From Candidatus Izemoplasma sp. (GTDB taxonomy: Bacteria > Bacillota_I > Bacilli_A > Izemoplasmatales > Izemoplasmataceae): 12,420 bases of DNA. Below are positions 6,443-12,420 of this stretch, in pieces. Made by a program: the position numbers and the translations under genes. Where the stretch lies: contig SLFZ01000092.1 in assembly GCA_007123975.1 (NCBI GenBank), positions 1 through 12,420 on the forward strand. The letters run 5' to 3'. Position 1 is the first letter of the stretch. Each line of letters opens with the position of its first letter. The notes under the pieces were generated by a model, which did no database searches, had not been told where the DNA came from, and was given only the letters and a program-made list of their open reading frames with translations.

Positions 6443-7039
6443 TTATTTGAATTTCTCCGAACGGCGGTCTGCCTGCTTGAAGGTGATGTCAAACTTTTTA
6501 AGCAGTTCCTTAAACTGGCTGATTAAACGTTCGGTCTCACCGTTTTTCGACTGATCGATGCGTGTGCCGATTTCATAATAGGTTTTCCCGCGATGGGAGA
6601 TGCGGTCGAAGAAGACCTGTTGGTCTAGATACATCGCAAAGACACGGTTAACCTTGATGACGTTGACAAGTTGCACCTTACCGCCATGAATCGACGTAAG
6701 TTCGGCAATTTCACCTTGTGGCAAGATGTTGTTGTAGGCGAGCAAGCGCATCTCTTTCTCATCCAAACGTTGATGGTACTCCAAATGCGTGTCCTCATCA
6801 ATGGTCGACACCTTGAGTGTCAGATGGTACGATATATCGCGGTCTTTGACGACCGTGCGCAGGCGCAAGGTGGTGTCGCGTTTGCTGAGCGAGCCATCAG
6901 GGGTATCGAAGTAGTAGTTGTAATGGTAGTCTTTTCGATCACTAAACTCAACCATCAAGTAATCCATAATGGTGTAACAATCTTCCTTGGTTAACGCATG
7001 TCGCAGCTCTCTGTCGAGGATGCGTTTTCTATCGACCAT
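6443..7039 (-). CDS. CYTH domain protein (YjbK-like)
   Basis: A protein of 198 residues with the CYTH/triphosphate-tunnel layout. An N-terminal charged strand, LDRELRHALTKED, is followed by a strand pattern with YYFDTPDGSLSKRDTTLRLR (about residues 43-62), HLTLKVS and LEYHQRL. These match YjbK-type family members, which bind triphosphates with divalent metal inside a beta barrel. The defining ExExK motif appears here as D-R-E-L-R, conservative at the first and last positions. The biochemical role of YjbK-like proteins is unsettled; inorganic triphosphatase or a nucleotide-related role is possible. The start is the ATG at 7039-7037, since GGAGGG lies 6 nt upstream. Two earlier in-frame ATGs at 7069 and 7045 lie in the promoter or directly against the ribosome binding site. 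Transcription is divergent from the EIIA-like gene. Confidence 0.85.
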   Translation of the reverse strand: MVDRKRILDRELRHALTKEDCYTIMDYLMVEFSDRKDYHYNYYFDTPDGSLSKRDTTLRLRTVVKDRDISYHLTLKVSTIDEDTHLEYHQRLDEKEMRLLAYNNILPQGEIAELTSIHGGKVQLVNVIKVNRVFAMYLDQQVFFDRISHRGKTYYEIGTRIDQSKNGETERLISQFKELLKKFDITFKQADRRSEKFK

Positions 7040-7067
7040 GGTCATCCCTCCATTGTGGTATAGTCCC

Positions 7068-7096
7068 ATTATACACCAAACCCGACCGGATGTGAA
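7068..7096 (-). promoter_or_regulatory. Promoter of the CYTH gene
   Basis: On the minus strand, TTCACA (7096-7091), a 17-bp spacer and TATAAT (7073-7068) give a near-consensus promoter 28 nt before the chosen start codon. Confidence 0.75.
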
Positions 7097-7113
7097 AGCT
7101 GGCGTGCAAAGAT

Positions 7114-7141
7114 TTGTGCGATAAGAAATTTATGATAAAAT
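7114..7141 (+). promoter_or_regulatory. Promoter of the EIIA-like gene
   Basis: TTGTGC (7114-7119), a 16-bp spacer and TAAAAT (7136-7141), with TGA in front giving an extended -10. It lies back to back with the CYTH promoter. Confidence 0.6.
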
Positions 7142-7167
7142 GGATGTAGGAGAAAGGGGAGGTACAC

Positions 7168-7596
7168 GTGTCGAATGTGTTGTTTACGTACCGTGAACGA
7201 ACGTCGGTGGAAGGCTGGGAAACCGCGCTTTACGAAGCCGCCCACGAAGCGTACCAACAACGCGCCATCGGCTCCATTTACCTTAAGGACATCGTCGATC
7301 ACGCCGATGCCTTAAACACGCAATTGGTCATGAACGGAAACACCGTCATCTGGCACGCGCCTCCGAGCGAACACGTCCGCAAGAACACACTGGCCTTTCT
7401 CAAGGTTGACGCGCCCTTTACGTTTCACCAGCGCCCGATCAAACACGCGTTCGTCATCGGCGCCCAAACCGAGGAGGGATACCGACGCTTTTTGAAAACC
7501 CTTGTGGATTTCACCACCGAAGCGTACGCCGATGGGCGACTGTACGACAAACCACGCATGGAACGCTGGTTTGAAAAAAGACTCACAAAGGCCTAA
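7168..7596 (+). CDS. Small protein resembling a lone PTS EIIA type-2 domain
   Basis: A protein of 142 residues with GTG start at 7168 and a strong GGGGAGGT site at 7156-7163. The fold pattern resembles fructose/mannitol-type EIIA domains. It shows TSVEGWETALYEAAHEAY (12-29), IYLKDIV (37-43), VIWHAPPSEHVRKNTLAFLKVDAPFTF (60-86) in place of the usual PHARPEDGV segment, and IKHAFVIGA (91-99). H63 aligns with the phosphorylated histidine. The second active-site histidine expected in the segment before FLKTL appears to be Y105, and the arginine after the phospho-histidine is proline. No EIIB, EIIC or HPr gene is nearby, and the gene has its own promoter and terminator. A regulatory role like other stand-alone EIIA proteins is possible but is inference. 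The assignment rests on pattern likeness only. Confidence 0.55.
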   Translation: MSNVLFTYRERTSVEGWETALYEAAHEAYQQRAIGSIYLKDIVDHADALNTQLVMNGNTVIWHAPPSEHVRKNTLAFLKVDAPFTFHQRPIKHAFVIGAQTEEGYRRFLKTLVDFTTEAYADGRLYDKPRMERWFEKRLTKA

Positions 7597-7607
7597 CGGC
7601 CTTTTTT
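7587..7607 (+). terminator. Terminator overlapping the stop codon of the EIIA-like gene
   Basis: A 7-bp stem (AAAGGCC at 7587-7593, complement at 7598-7604) is followed by T residues to 7607. The TAA stop at 7594-7596 forms the loop. Confidence 0.8.
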
Positions 7608-7703
7608 GGTTGCACAAAGTCTCATTTTACATCTTAATGCACCATGGAAAAAAAGAGTGCCCGTTTCCATCGGGAAAACCGCGTATCCCACTACCTAAAA
7701 TCC

Positions 7704-7732
7704 TTGAACAACCACTCGCCCCGCTGTACAAT
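7704..7732 (+). promoter_or_regulatory. Promoter of the DUF3137-like gene
   Basis: TTGAAC (7704-7709), a 17-bp spacer and TACAAT (7727-7732). The GGAGGTG ribosome binding site at 7739-7745 starts only 6 nt after the -10, so the leader would be about 13 nt. The rest of the 155-nt gap from 7597 to 7751 shows nothing I can name. Confidence 0.7.
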
Positions 7733-7751
7733 GGTAACGGAGGTGAACGGC

Positions 7752-8624
7752 ATGCTAGACTCGTCCCGCATCGACCGTATCACACAGAACTTCATGGACC
7801 GCTACACCCCGCAAAGGCGTCTCTTTTTGCGCATTTGGTTTTTGTCCTTGGCCGGGTTGACCCTGGTTGCGCTTATTATTGTCACGCCGCTGCTTTATGC
7901 CTCACTGACGAGGCTTTTAATTGCCGTGGCCATCATCATTGGCAGCGCCACCATGCTTGCCGTGACCGGCTTCATCATCCATCATTACCTAAACCCATGG
8001 AAAGCGACCTTAGAAGGTGTGCAAGCCGAACTGGTTTCGATGCTTGCCGAACAGGGTGAACCCGTGTATGGGTTTATCGCAGGCCATGCAGCCGACAAAC
8101 CAACCTACCGCGCCGCCGGCCTTTTCCCACGGCACATCACGATCACAGAACGCTACCGATTCCGTGGCACAACCAGCACGGGCAAGCCCTATGTGTTTCA
8201 TGAATGCGTGCTGATGGTGAATCAAGGCCAATATGGTTCTCGCGTTGTATTCTCTGGCATGTTTGTCGTATTACCGCCGCAGGGTGGCGTTTTTCAGCTC
8301 CGAAGCCACGGGAAACCTAGACACAAAGGCGTGTCGTATCAAAAAGGCGACACCGTGGAAAAAATCACAGCCTACCTTGGAGAGCCCACTTCAAACGTGC
8401 CTTCCTACCTAAGTAAAACACTGAACGCGATGCTTCAAGACAACGTCAAACGCGTCTACTTCGCCGCGAATGAATCGGGAACTTATCTCGCCATTTCGAG
8501 GCCCTACAAACGCCTCACCCCACCGCTTAACCGAGAGAAAATTGAAGGGAAACTACGCGATCTAAAAACGGACCTTTCCCGCATCGAAGCAATCGCTTCT
8601 GACCCCTTTGATGGCTTCTCATAA
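7752..8624 (+). CDS. DUF3137-like membrane protein
   Basis: A protein of 290 residues. A charged N-terminus is followed by two hydrophobic segments (about 28-49 and 53-78) and a cytosolic part. The segment from about 118 to 185, YRAAGLF...ERYRFRGT...FHECVLMV...VVFSGMFVV, resembles the core of DUF3137 proteins. These read S-x-L-F, then a nucleotide- or ligand-like beta region, then F-x-G-x-F. Function in that family is unknown. The start is ATG 7752, 6 nt after GGAGGTG; the upstream in-frame ATGs at 7644 and 7731 lie before or within the promoter. The gene is monocistronic and convergent with the carbonic-anhydrase-family gene. The two-membrane-segment-plus-soluble-domain layout is directly visible; the family name is tentative. 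Confidence 0.6.
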   Translation: MLDSSRIDRITQNFMDRYTPQRRLFLRIWFLSLAGLTLVALIIVTPLLYASLTRLLIAVAIIIGSATMLAVTGFIIHHYLNPWKATLEGVQAELVSMLAEQGEPVYGFIAGHAADKPTYRAAGLFPRHITITERYRFRGTTSTGKPYVFHECVLMVNQGQYGSRVVFSGMFVVLPPQGGVFQLRSHGKPRHKGVSYQKGDTVEKITAYLGEPTSNVPSYLSKTLNAMLQDNVKRVYFAANESGTYLAISRPYKRLTPPLNREKIEGKLRDLKTDLSRIEAIASDPFDGFS

Positions 8625-8631
8625 AAAAGTG

Positions 8632-8658
8632 AAAAGACCGCCGCAGCGGTCTTTTTTT
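8632..8658. terminator. Bidirectional terminator between convergent genes
   Basis: A perfect 10-bp stem (AAAAGACCGC at 8632-8641, complement at 8646-8655, loop CGCA) has T residues on the right and A residues on the left, so it can end transcription on both strands. On the minus strand its arm overlaps the stop codon of the carbonic-anhydrase-family gene (8659-8657). Confidence 0.88.
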
Positions 8659-9160
8659 AGGCGTCGTAGTCTTCCAACAAGCCCACGTAATAGGCCGTGT
8701 TTTTCCGGATGCCCTCAACTTCTTCATCCGACAGTTCACGGACAACTTTCATCGGGTTTCCAACGGCCAGATGGCGAGCCGGCACCGTTTTACCAGGGGG
8801 CACCGTGCAGCCCGCGGCCACGAGCGCATAATCGCCGACGGTCGCGCCATCAAGGATGATGGAGCCCATGCCAATCAGCGCCTCATTGCCAACGGTCGCC
8901 GCGTGAATGATGGCGTTGTGGCCGATGGTCACCCCATGGCCAATAATCGTCGGCAAGTCGGTGTTGGTGTGAATGATTACGCCGTCTTGGACGTTTGTCT
9001 CATCGCCAATGGTGACTGGAGCCATGTCGCCGCGAATGACGGCGTTGTACCAAACGCCAACCCTTTCGCCTAGCGTCACATCGCCGATGACACGCGCCCC
9101 TTCAAACAGCCGGGCGCTCGCTGCAATGCGTGGTGTGGTGCCTTTGTATGGGTATTGCAT
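8657..9160 (-). CDS. Gamma-carbonic anhydrase family protein (left-handed beta-helix hexapeptide protein)
   Basis: A protein of 167 residues, normal length for the YrdA/YtoA/PaaY group. Hexapeptide repeats run from about residue 15 to 120. The signature of the family is complete: RGDMAPVTIGDETNVQDG (43-60), then H64, then VTIGHNAIIH with H81 and H86, then ALIGMGSIIL. H64, H81 and H86 match the three zinc or iron ligands of Cam-type gamma-carbonic anhydrases; R43, D45 and Q58 are also kept. Many such proteins in this subgroup show little or no carbonic anhydrase activity, because the acidic proton-shuttle loop of Cam is missing here, so hydration of CO2 is only a possibility. The start ATG has GAGGTG 5 nt upstream on the minus strand. 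Confidence 0.9.
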   Translation of the reverse strand: MQYPYKGTTPRIAASARLFEGARVIGDVTLGERVGVWYNAVIRGDMAPVTIGDETNVQDGVIIHTNTDLPTIIGHGVTIGHNAIIHAATVGNEALIGMGSIILDGATVGDYALVAAGCTVPPGKTVPARHLAVGNPMKVVRELSDEEVEGIRKNTAYYVGLLEDYDA

Positions 9161-9177
9161 CGTATCACCTCACACCC

Positions 9178-9183
9178 ATTATA
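9178..9183 (-). promoter_or_regulatory. -10 element of the gamma-carbonic anhydrase gene
   Basis: TATAAT on the minus strand (9183-9178), 17 nt from the start codon, predicts a leader of about 11 nt. No good -35 is seen at the standard distance; TTGATA (9211-9206) is 22 bp away. Confidence 0.55.
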
Positions 9184-9221
9184 ACGCATTTGCTACCGCC
9201 GTGCTTATCAAACGAAACAAT

Positions 9222-9251
9222 CTGACCACAGCCGCCTTCGTATGCTATAAT
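9222..9251 (+). promoter_or_regulatory. Promoter of the TM2-DUF445-nuclease operon
   Basis: CTGACC (9222-9227), an 18-bp spacer and TATAAT (9246-9251), with TGC giving an extended -10. The in-frame ATG at 9250 overlaps this -10, so it is not a start. Confidence 0.65.
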
Positions 9252-9285
9252 GGAAGTGGATTTTACTATGAAACGAGGGGTTATC

Positions 9286-9840
9286 ATGCGCTGTCATCAA
9301 TGCGACGAAACCATCAAAGACAACCGGCGGTATTGCCCGCGCTGTGGCGCGACGCAGAAGCGGAACGCCAACCGCAAACCAAAAGTGAAGCACACCCGTT
9401 GCGCCTACTGTGGCGGAACCATGAAGCACCAAGAAAAAACCTGCCAACACTGCGGACGGGCGCAAGCCGCCATCGATAAACCGCGTGACTTCGACCTTCC
9501 ATACGAGCGCGACCCATCGCAACTTGAACCGGCATCGGTTAAGGTCGATGAAACGTATGAGACATCGAATCTCAAAGACGTGCTCCGCCCGCGCCCCGCG
9601 TACATGCTCAGGCGCTCACGCACCGTCGCGGCCTTGCTCGCGTTTTTCCTTGGGGGATTTGGCATTCATAACTTCTATCTCGGCCGTTCCGGTCGAGGCC
9701 TTGCACAACTCTTCTTGTCAACGTTTGGGCTGCTGACCGGCCTCTTCGTGGTGGCTTGGACGTGGGCTTGGGTCGAGGGCGCGTTTTTGCTGCTTGGCCT
9801 TATTCGTAGCGACGGCTATGGCCGTCCGCTGCGCTTTTAG
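9286..9840 (+). CDS. TM2 domain membrane protein with two N-terminal zinc ribbons
   Basis: A protein of 184 residues. Two zinc-ribbon motifs of identical spacing, CxxC-x10-CxxC, lie at C3/C6/C17/C20 and C39/C42/C53/C56. A low-complexity charged linker (about 60-115) follows. Then comes a C-terminal TM2 domain with the pattern RTVAALLAFFLGGFGIHNFYLGR and a second hydrophobic stretch ending in WTWAWVEGAFLL. The aspartate usually found after the tryptophan in TM2 domains is a glutamate here. Function of bacterial TM2 proteins is not established. The start is ATG 9286, 5 nt after GAGGGG. An in-frame ATG at 9268 would add six residues but would leave only about a 10-nt leader. It is the first gene of a likely four-gene operon; the DUF445 gene follows after 9 nt. 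Confidence 0.85.
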   Translation: MRCHQCDETIKDNRRYCPRCGATQKRNANRKPKVKHTRCAYCGGTMKHQEKTCQHCGRAQAAIDKPRDFDLPYERDPSQLEPASVKVDETYETSNLKDVLRPRPAYMLRRSRTVAALLAFFLGGFGIHNFYLGRSGRGLAQLFLSTFGLLTGLFVVAWTWAWVEGAFLLLGLIRSDGYGRPLRF

Positions 9841-9849
9841 AGGTTGTCT

Positions 9850-10446
9850 ATGGACCCTATCATTCAAGTCCCACTCGTTATACTTATCGGTGGCACCATC
9901 GGGTACATGACCAACGCCGTTGCCATCCGCATGTTGTTTCGACCGCATCGTGCACGACGTGTGCTCTTTTTACGCTTTCAAGGCGTCATCCCAAAGCGCA
10001 AAGCAAAAATTGCGCGCGCCCTCGGTGAAGCGATTGAGCGTGAACTGCTCGACACAGAAACCCTTTACAACGATTTTTTAAATGACGACACCAAAAAGGC
10101 CTTCAAAGCAACGCTCAAAAAAGAACTGGCCAACCGCCTTGATGCCGTCTTGCCATCGATGTTCAAAAGCATCCTCGGCACCAACCTCGAAAGCGCCCTT
10201 GGGCACTACATCGACCGCGACGGCGATGCGCTCATCGAAACGCTCTTTGAAGCAATCAAAGACAAGGGCTTGGAAAACGTCGACATTCCCAGCTTGGTTG
10301 AAACAAAGATTAACGCCATGGACACCCGCGCCTTTGAAAGTTTGATACTAAGCCTTGTTCGGCGCGAACTGAGGCATATCGAACGCCTCGGATTCATCCT
10401 CGGCGCAATCATCGGCGTCATCCAGGCTTTGATTTTATCCGCATGA
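9850..10446 (+). CDS. DUF445 family membrane protein, short form (YheB-like)
   Basis: A protein of 198 residues. The N-terminal membrane segment carries the DUF445 signature GGTIGYMTNAVAIRMLFRPH (about 14-33), followed by GVIPKRKAKIARALGEAI (about 47-64). The C-terminus has ELRHIERLGFILGAIIGVIQ, a second membrane segment. The middle is predicted helical and soluble. B. subtilis YheB is nearly twice as long, so this is the short form without the repeated middle part. Function is unknown. The start is ATG 9850 with AGAGG 6 nt upstream; the TTG at 9844 directly abuts that site. The stop TGA (10444-10446) touches the ribosome binding site of the nuclease gene. Confidence 0.87.
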   Translation: MDPIIQVPLVILIGGTIGYMTNAVAIRMLFRPHRARRVLFLRFQGVIPKRKAKIARALGEAIERELLDTETLYNDFLNDDTKKAFKATLKKELANRLDAVLPSMFKSILGTNLESALGHYIDRDGDALIETLFEAIKDKGLENVDIPSLVETKINAMDTRAFESLILSLVRRELRHIERLGFILGAIIGVIQALILSA

Positions 10447-10457
10447 GGAGGTACCCG

Positions 10458-11522
10458 ATGCGATTTATCCACACCGCCGATTGGCATCTCGGCACAAAAA
10501 TGACCCACGCTTCGTTCCGAAACGCCACCGCGCACGCCGACCGCGTGCGCGAAATCGAAGACACCGTATACCGCTTGCTCGATCGGGTGAAAGACACCGC
10601 CGATATCCTTTTCATATGCGGTGATCTCTTTGATCACGCACGGATTCCCGTCTCGAAAATCGAAGCGGTTTTTGAACGCCTAAACGCGACGGGGAAACCC
10701 GTGTTTATCGTCGTCGGAAACCACGATGAGATGCTACAAACCAAAGCCTACGCACACCTGAACCGACTTGAGAACGTGCACGTGTTTGACGGTTCCCTTG
10801 ACCCGGTTCGCATCGGCGATGTCGATGTGTATGGGTTGAACACCCATGATTTCTCAGTCGATAAGCTCCACACCATCGACGAAAACCTCAACCCCGACCG
10901 CATCAACGTCTTATGTTTGCACGGGGATGTCATCAACCCTAAGGACGCGCACTATCTCACCGATGTGAAGACCTTGCAGAAGACAGCCTTTGACTACATC
11001 GCCCTTGGGCATATACACAAACACGCATTTTTAGCCCCTCACATCGCCTACAGTGGAAACCTTGAGCCGATTGACTTTTCCGAAACCGAGCCAAAAGGGT
11101 ACTTGACCGGCACGTTAAAAAAAGACCCCGAAGCCTCCTTTGAAGCTTTTGCCTCACGACGCTTCGTTGTTAAGAAAATGAGTTTAACCCCAGATGACAC
11201 CACCCACGACATCCGCAAAAAAGTCGACGATGCGTTCACACGGCGTGAAAAGAAGACCGACTTGTTGCGCGTCATTTTCCAAGGTGACGTCAGCCCTTAC
11301 CTTACGTTGGACGCCGCGTTTTTTGAGACACTGGCGGAAAACCATTACCACCTTGAATGCGTCGATGATACACGCGTCGACCTCGATCTTGCCCAGTTGA
11401 AAAAAGCTTATAAAGACACCATCATCGAAGCTGTCATCGACGATTACGACCCTAAAAAGGATGATGAAGCCTCACTTAAACTCGCGATTCGAGCCCTGCT
11501 TGAAAGCGGTGATGAGGCATGA
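10458..11522 (+). CDS. SbcD/YhaO-like DNA repair exonuclease (Mre11-type metallophosphoesterase)
   Basis: A protein of 354 residues with all phosphoesterase motifs of Mre11/SbcD nucleases: D8 and H10 in ADWH, GDLFD (55-59), GNHD (87-90), LHGD (154-157) and GHIH (184-187). YSGNLEPIDFSETEPKGY (198-215) follows, and then a capping or partner-binding region to the C-terminus. These residues hold two metal ions, usually Mn2+, for exo- and endonuclease action at DNA ends. The length and the neighbouring ATPase fit the Bacillus YhaO subgroup as well as SbcD. The start is ATG 10458, 6 nt after AGGAGG; the in-frame ATG at 10443 is upstream of that site and overlaps the DUF445 stop. The stop overlaps the start of the ATPase gene (ATGA), as expected for two subunits made together. 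Confidence 0.93.
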   Translation: MRFIHTADWHLGTKMTHASFRNATAHADRVREIEDTVYRLLDRVKDTADILFICGDLFDHARIPVSKIEAVFERLNATGKPVFIVVGNHDEMLQTKAYAHLNRLENVHVFDGSLDPVRIGDVDVYGLNTHDFSVDKLHTIDENLNPDRINVLCLHGDVINPKDAHYLTDVKTLQKTAFDYIALGHIHKHAFLAPHIAYSGNLEPIDFSETEPKGYLTGTLKKDPEASFEAFASRRFVVKKMSLTPDDTTHDIRKKVDDAFTRREKKTDLLRVIFQGDVSPYLTLDAAFFETLAENHYHLECVDDTRVDLDLAQLKKAYKDTIIEAVIDDYDPKKDDEASLKLAIRALLESGDEA

Positions 11523-12420
11523 TGATAAAAGGCATCGACATTCGTGCTTTTGGAAAGTTCAAAAACCTCCGGCTGCCGTTTGCCGAAGGCATCAACGTCA
11601 TCGAAGGCGAAAATGAAAGCGGGAAAACCACCGTTCACGCCTTTATCGAAGGCGTTTTGTATGGGTTTGTTAAACCTGGCCAAAAACGCCGGACCTACCT
11701 TGATGATCACGCCCGCTATCAACCCAAAGACAGCGACGATTACGGCGGCAGCATCCTCGTTGAACACGAAGGAAACACCTACCGCATCCGCCGCGATTTA
11801 CGGAAAAGCACAAAAAATCCCATCACCGTCACCAACGATAAAACCGGTGAAGACATCACCAATCAACTCCCCAAAGACGACGTGACCAAGGCACCCGATC
11901 TCGGCGCGTTCTTCGATATCCCCTACACGCTATACACCAACACCCTAAGCGTTAGGCAACTCGAGGGAAAAACCGACGAAGCGGTCGCCGCTGAAGTCAT
12001 CAGCCGCGCCAACAACCTCCTCGCATCCGGTTCAGAAACCTTCAACCCGATGCAAGCCATCGACAACCTCACAAGCGAACGCGATCGCATCGGCACCGAC
12101 AAAGCCCCAACACGCCCTTACGCTAAAGCGGTCGCCGCCGTCAAGCGTTTAGAAAGAGAACGCGACGACATTTACGAAGCACACGCCGAAACGCTCACGC
12201 TGAAGACGTCCCTCGAATCGTTGCGCCAAGACCATGAAACGCATCGCGAGGAACTCACCGCTGTCACGAAGGCCCTTGAAGCCAAGCGCAACGCTCGGCG
12301 AAAAGCGTCGTATAAAAAAGCCAGCGCGATCAACACCATGATCGAAGAAAAAGCGCGTGAACTCAAAGCACTAGAAAGTTACGCCGATTTCGATGCCGAT
12401 GCGGTCGAACAATACCTCCA
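11519..12420 (+). CDS. SbcC/YhaN-like (Rad50-type) ATPase, 3' partial
   Basis: Open to the window end; about 300 residues are visible of a protein that in YhaN-type relatives is around 900 or more. The N-terminus FGKFKNLRLPFAEGINVIEG leads into Walker A GENESGKTT (30-38). The segment YTNTLSVRQLEGKTD (about 140-154) is the Q-loop region. From about residue 190 the sequence turns into heptad-like, charged helix (RLERERDD, DHETHREELTAVTKALEAK), the start of the long coiled coil typical of SMC/Rad50 proteins. It should dimerise, bind DNA ends and drive the upstream nuclease by ATP hydrolysis. The ATG at 11519 overlaps the nuclease stop by 4 nt; the second codon is also ATG (11522). The GATGAGG site upstream is close, so either codon may be used. 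No frame break is seen. Confidence 0.9.
   Translation, partial: MMIKGIDIRAFGKFKNLRLPFAEGINVIEGENESGKTTVHAFIEGVLYGFVKPGQKRRTYLDDHARYQPKDSDDYGGSILVEHEGNTYRIRRDLRKSTKNPITVTNDKTGEDITNQLPKDDVTKAPDLGAFFDIPYTLYTNTLSVRQLEGKTDEAVAAEVISRANNLLASGSETFNPMQAIDNLTSERDRIGTDKAPTRPYAKAVAAVKRLERERDDIYEAHAETLTLKTSLESLRQDHETHREELTAVTKALEAKRNARRKASYKKASAINTMIEEKARELKALESYADFDADAVEQYL

Noticed and set aside
7104..7119. Imperfect palindrome around GCAAA/TTTG between the divergent CYTH and EIIA-like genes
   Set aside because: Short and imperfect, and it overlaps the -35 region; no second copy supports an operator.
7644..7751. N-terminal extension of the DUF3137-like frame to ATG 7644
   Set aside because: No ribosome binding site, and it lies upstream of the TTGAAC/TACAAT promoter.
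7597..7751. Longest intergenic gap examined for a small RNA, riboswitch or small gene
   Set aside because: Apart from the terminator end and the promoter, no stable hairpin series, conserved riboswitch core or well-started small frame is visible.
7502..8059. 185-codon plus-strand frame spanning the EIIA-like gene end and the DUF3137-like gene start
   Set aside because: It crosses a terminator and a promoter and overlaps two better-supported genes in other frames.
8771..9073. Plus-strand frame with repeated short motifs inside the carbonic-anhydrase-family gene
   Set aside because: The apparent repeats come from the hexapeptide repeats of the minus-strand gene read on the other strand.
11544..11885. 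113-codon frame inside the YhaN-like gene
   Set aside because: A different frame of a long gene with Walker A motif; no start signal.
1..12420. Defence island, prophage, IS element or CRISPR array
   Set aside because: No direct repeats, terminal inverted repeats, transposase or integrase motifs, or spaced repeats were seen; the SbcCD-like pair is ordinary DNA repair.

Overview
The window reads as chromosomal DNA of a Gram-positive-type bacterium, probably Bacillota or a Bacillota-related lineage that keeps TGA as a stop (several genes end in TGA, so it does not use the Mycoplasma code). The basis is strong AGGAGG-type ribosome binding sites, TATAAT promoters, tight intrinsic terminators, and a gene set with Bacillus-type relatives (YjbK-like CYTH protein, YheB-like DUF445 protein, YhaO/YhaN-like nuclease pair). 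Base composition is roughly balanced and codon use looks even throughout. I see no IS, phage, tRNA, rRNA or CRISPR signature. Coding density is very high and no gene-free stretch exceeds about 160 bases.

Layout. (1) 1-799: the 3' part of an ANT(6)-like aminoglycoside nucleotidyltransferase gene with its terminator. (2) 835-1440: a monocistronic Nudix hydrolase of the ADP-ribose pyrophosphatase type. (3) 1433-5862: a seven-gene operon with its own promoter and terminator encoding a multisubunit Mrp/Mnh cation/proton antiporter. The order is E, F, G, an MbhD-like protein, an MbhE-like/MrpB fusion, C, D. It has no gene for the large ND5-like N-terminal part of MrpA. This is the antiporter half of archaeal-type Mbh hydrogenases without any hydrogenase genes, and it is the most interesting object in the window. 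(4) 5888-7607: three single-gene units, namely a membrane PH-domain protein, a CYTH-fold protein on the minus strand, and a small protein resembling a lone PTS EIIA type-2 domain. (5) 7704-9183: a DUF3137-like membrane protein convergent with a gamma-carbonic-anhydrase-family gene; the two share a bidirectional terminator. (6) 9222-12420: an apparent operon of a double zinc-ribbon/TM2 protein, a short DUF445 membrane protein, a YhaO/SbcD-like nuclease and a YhaN/SbcC-like ATPase that runs off the window.

How they work together. The antiporter subunits should assemble into one membrane complex exchanging Na+ (or K+) for H+. The last two genes should form a Mre11/Rad50-type DNA end-processing complex. 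The remaining genes look like independent housekeeping or hypothetical units, mostly with a private promoter 17-34 nt upstream of the start codon and a hairpin terminator at or just after the stop codon.
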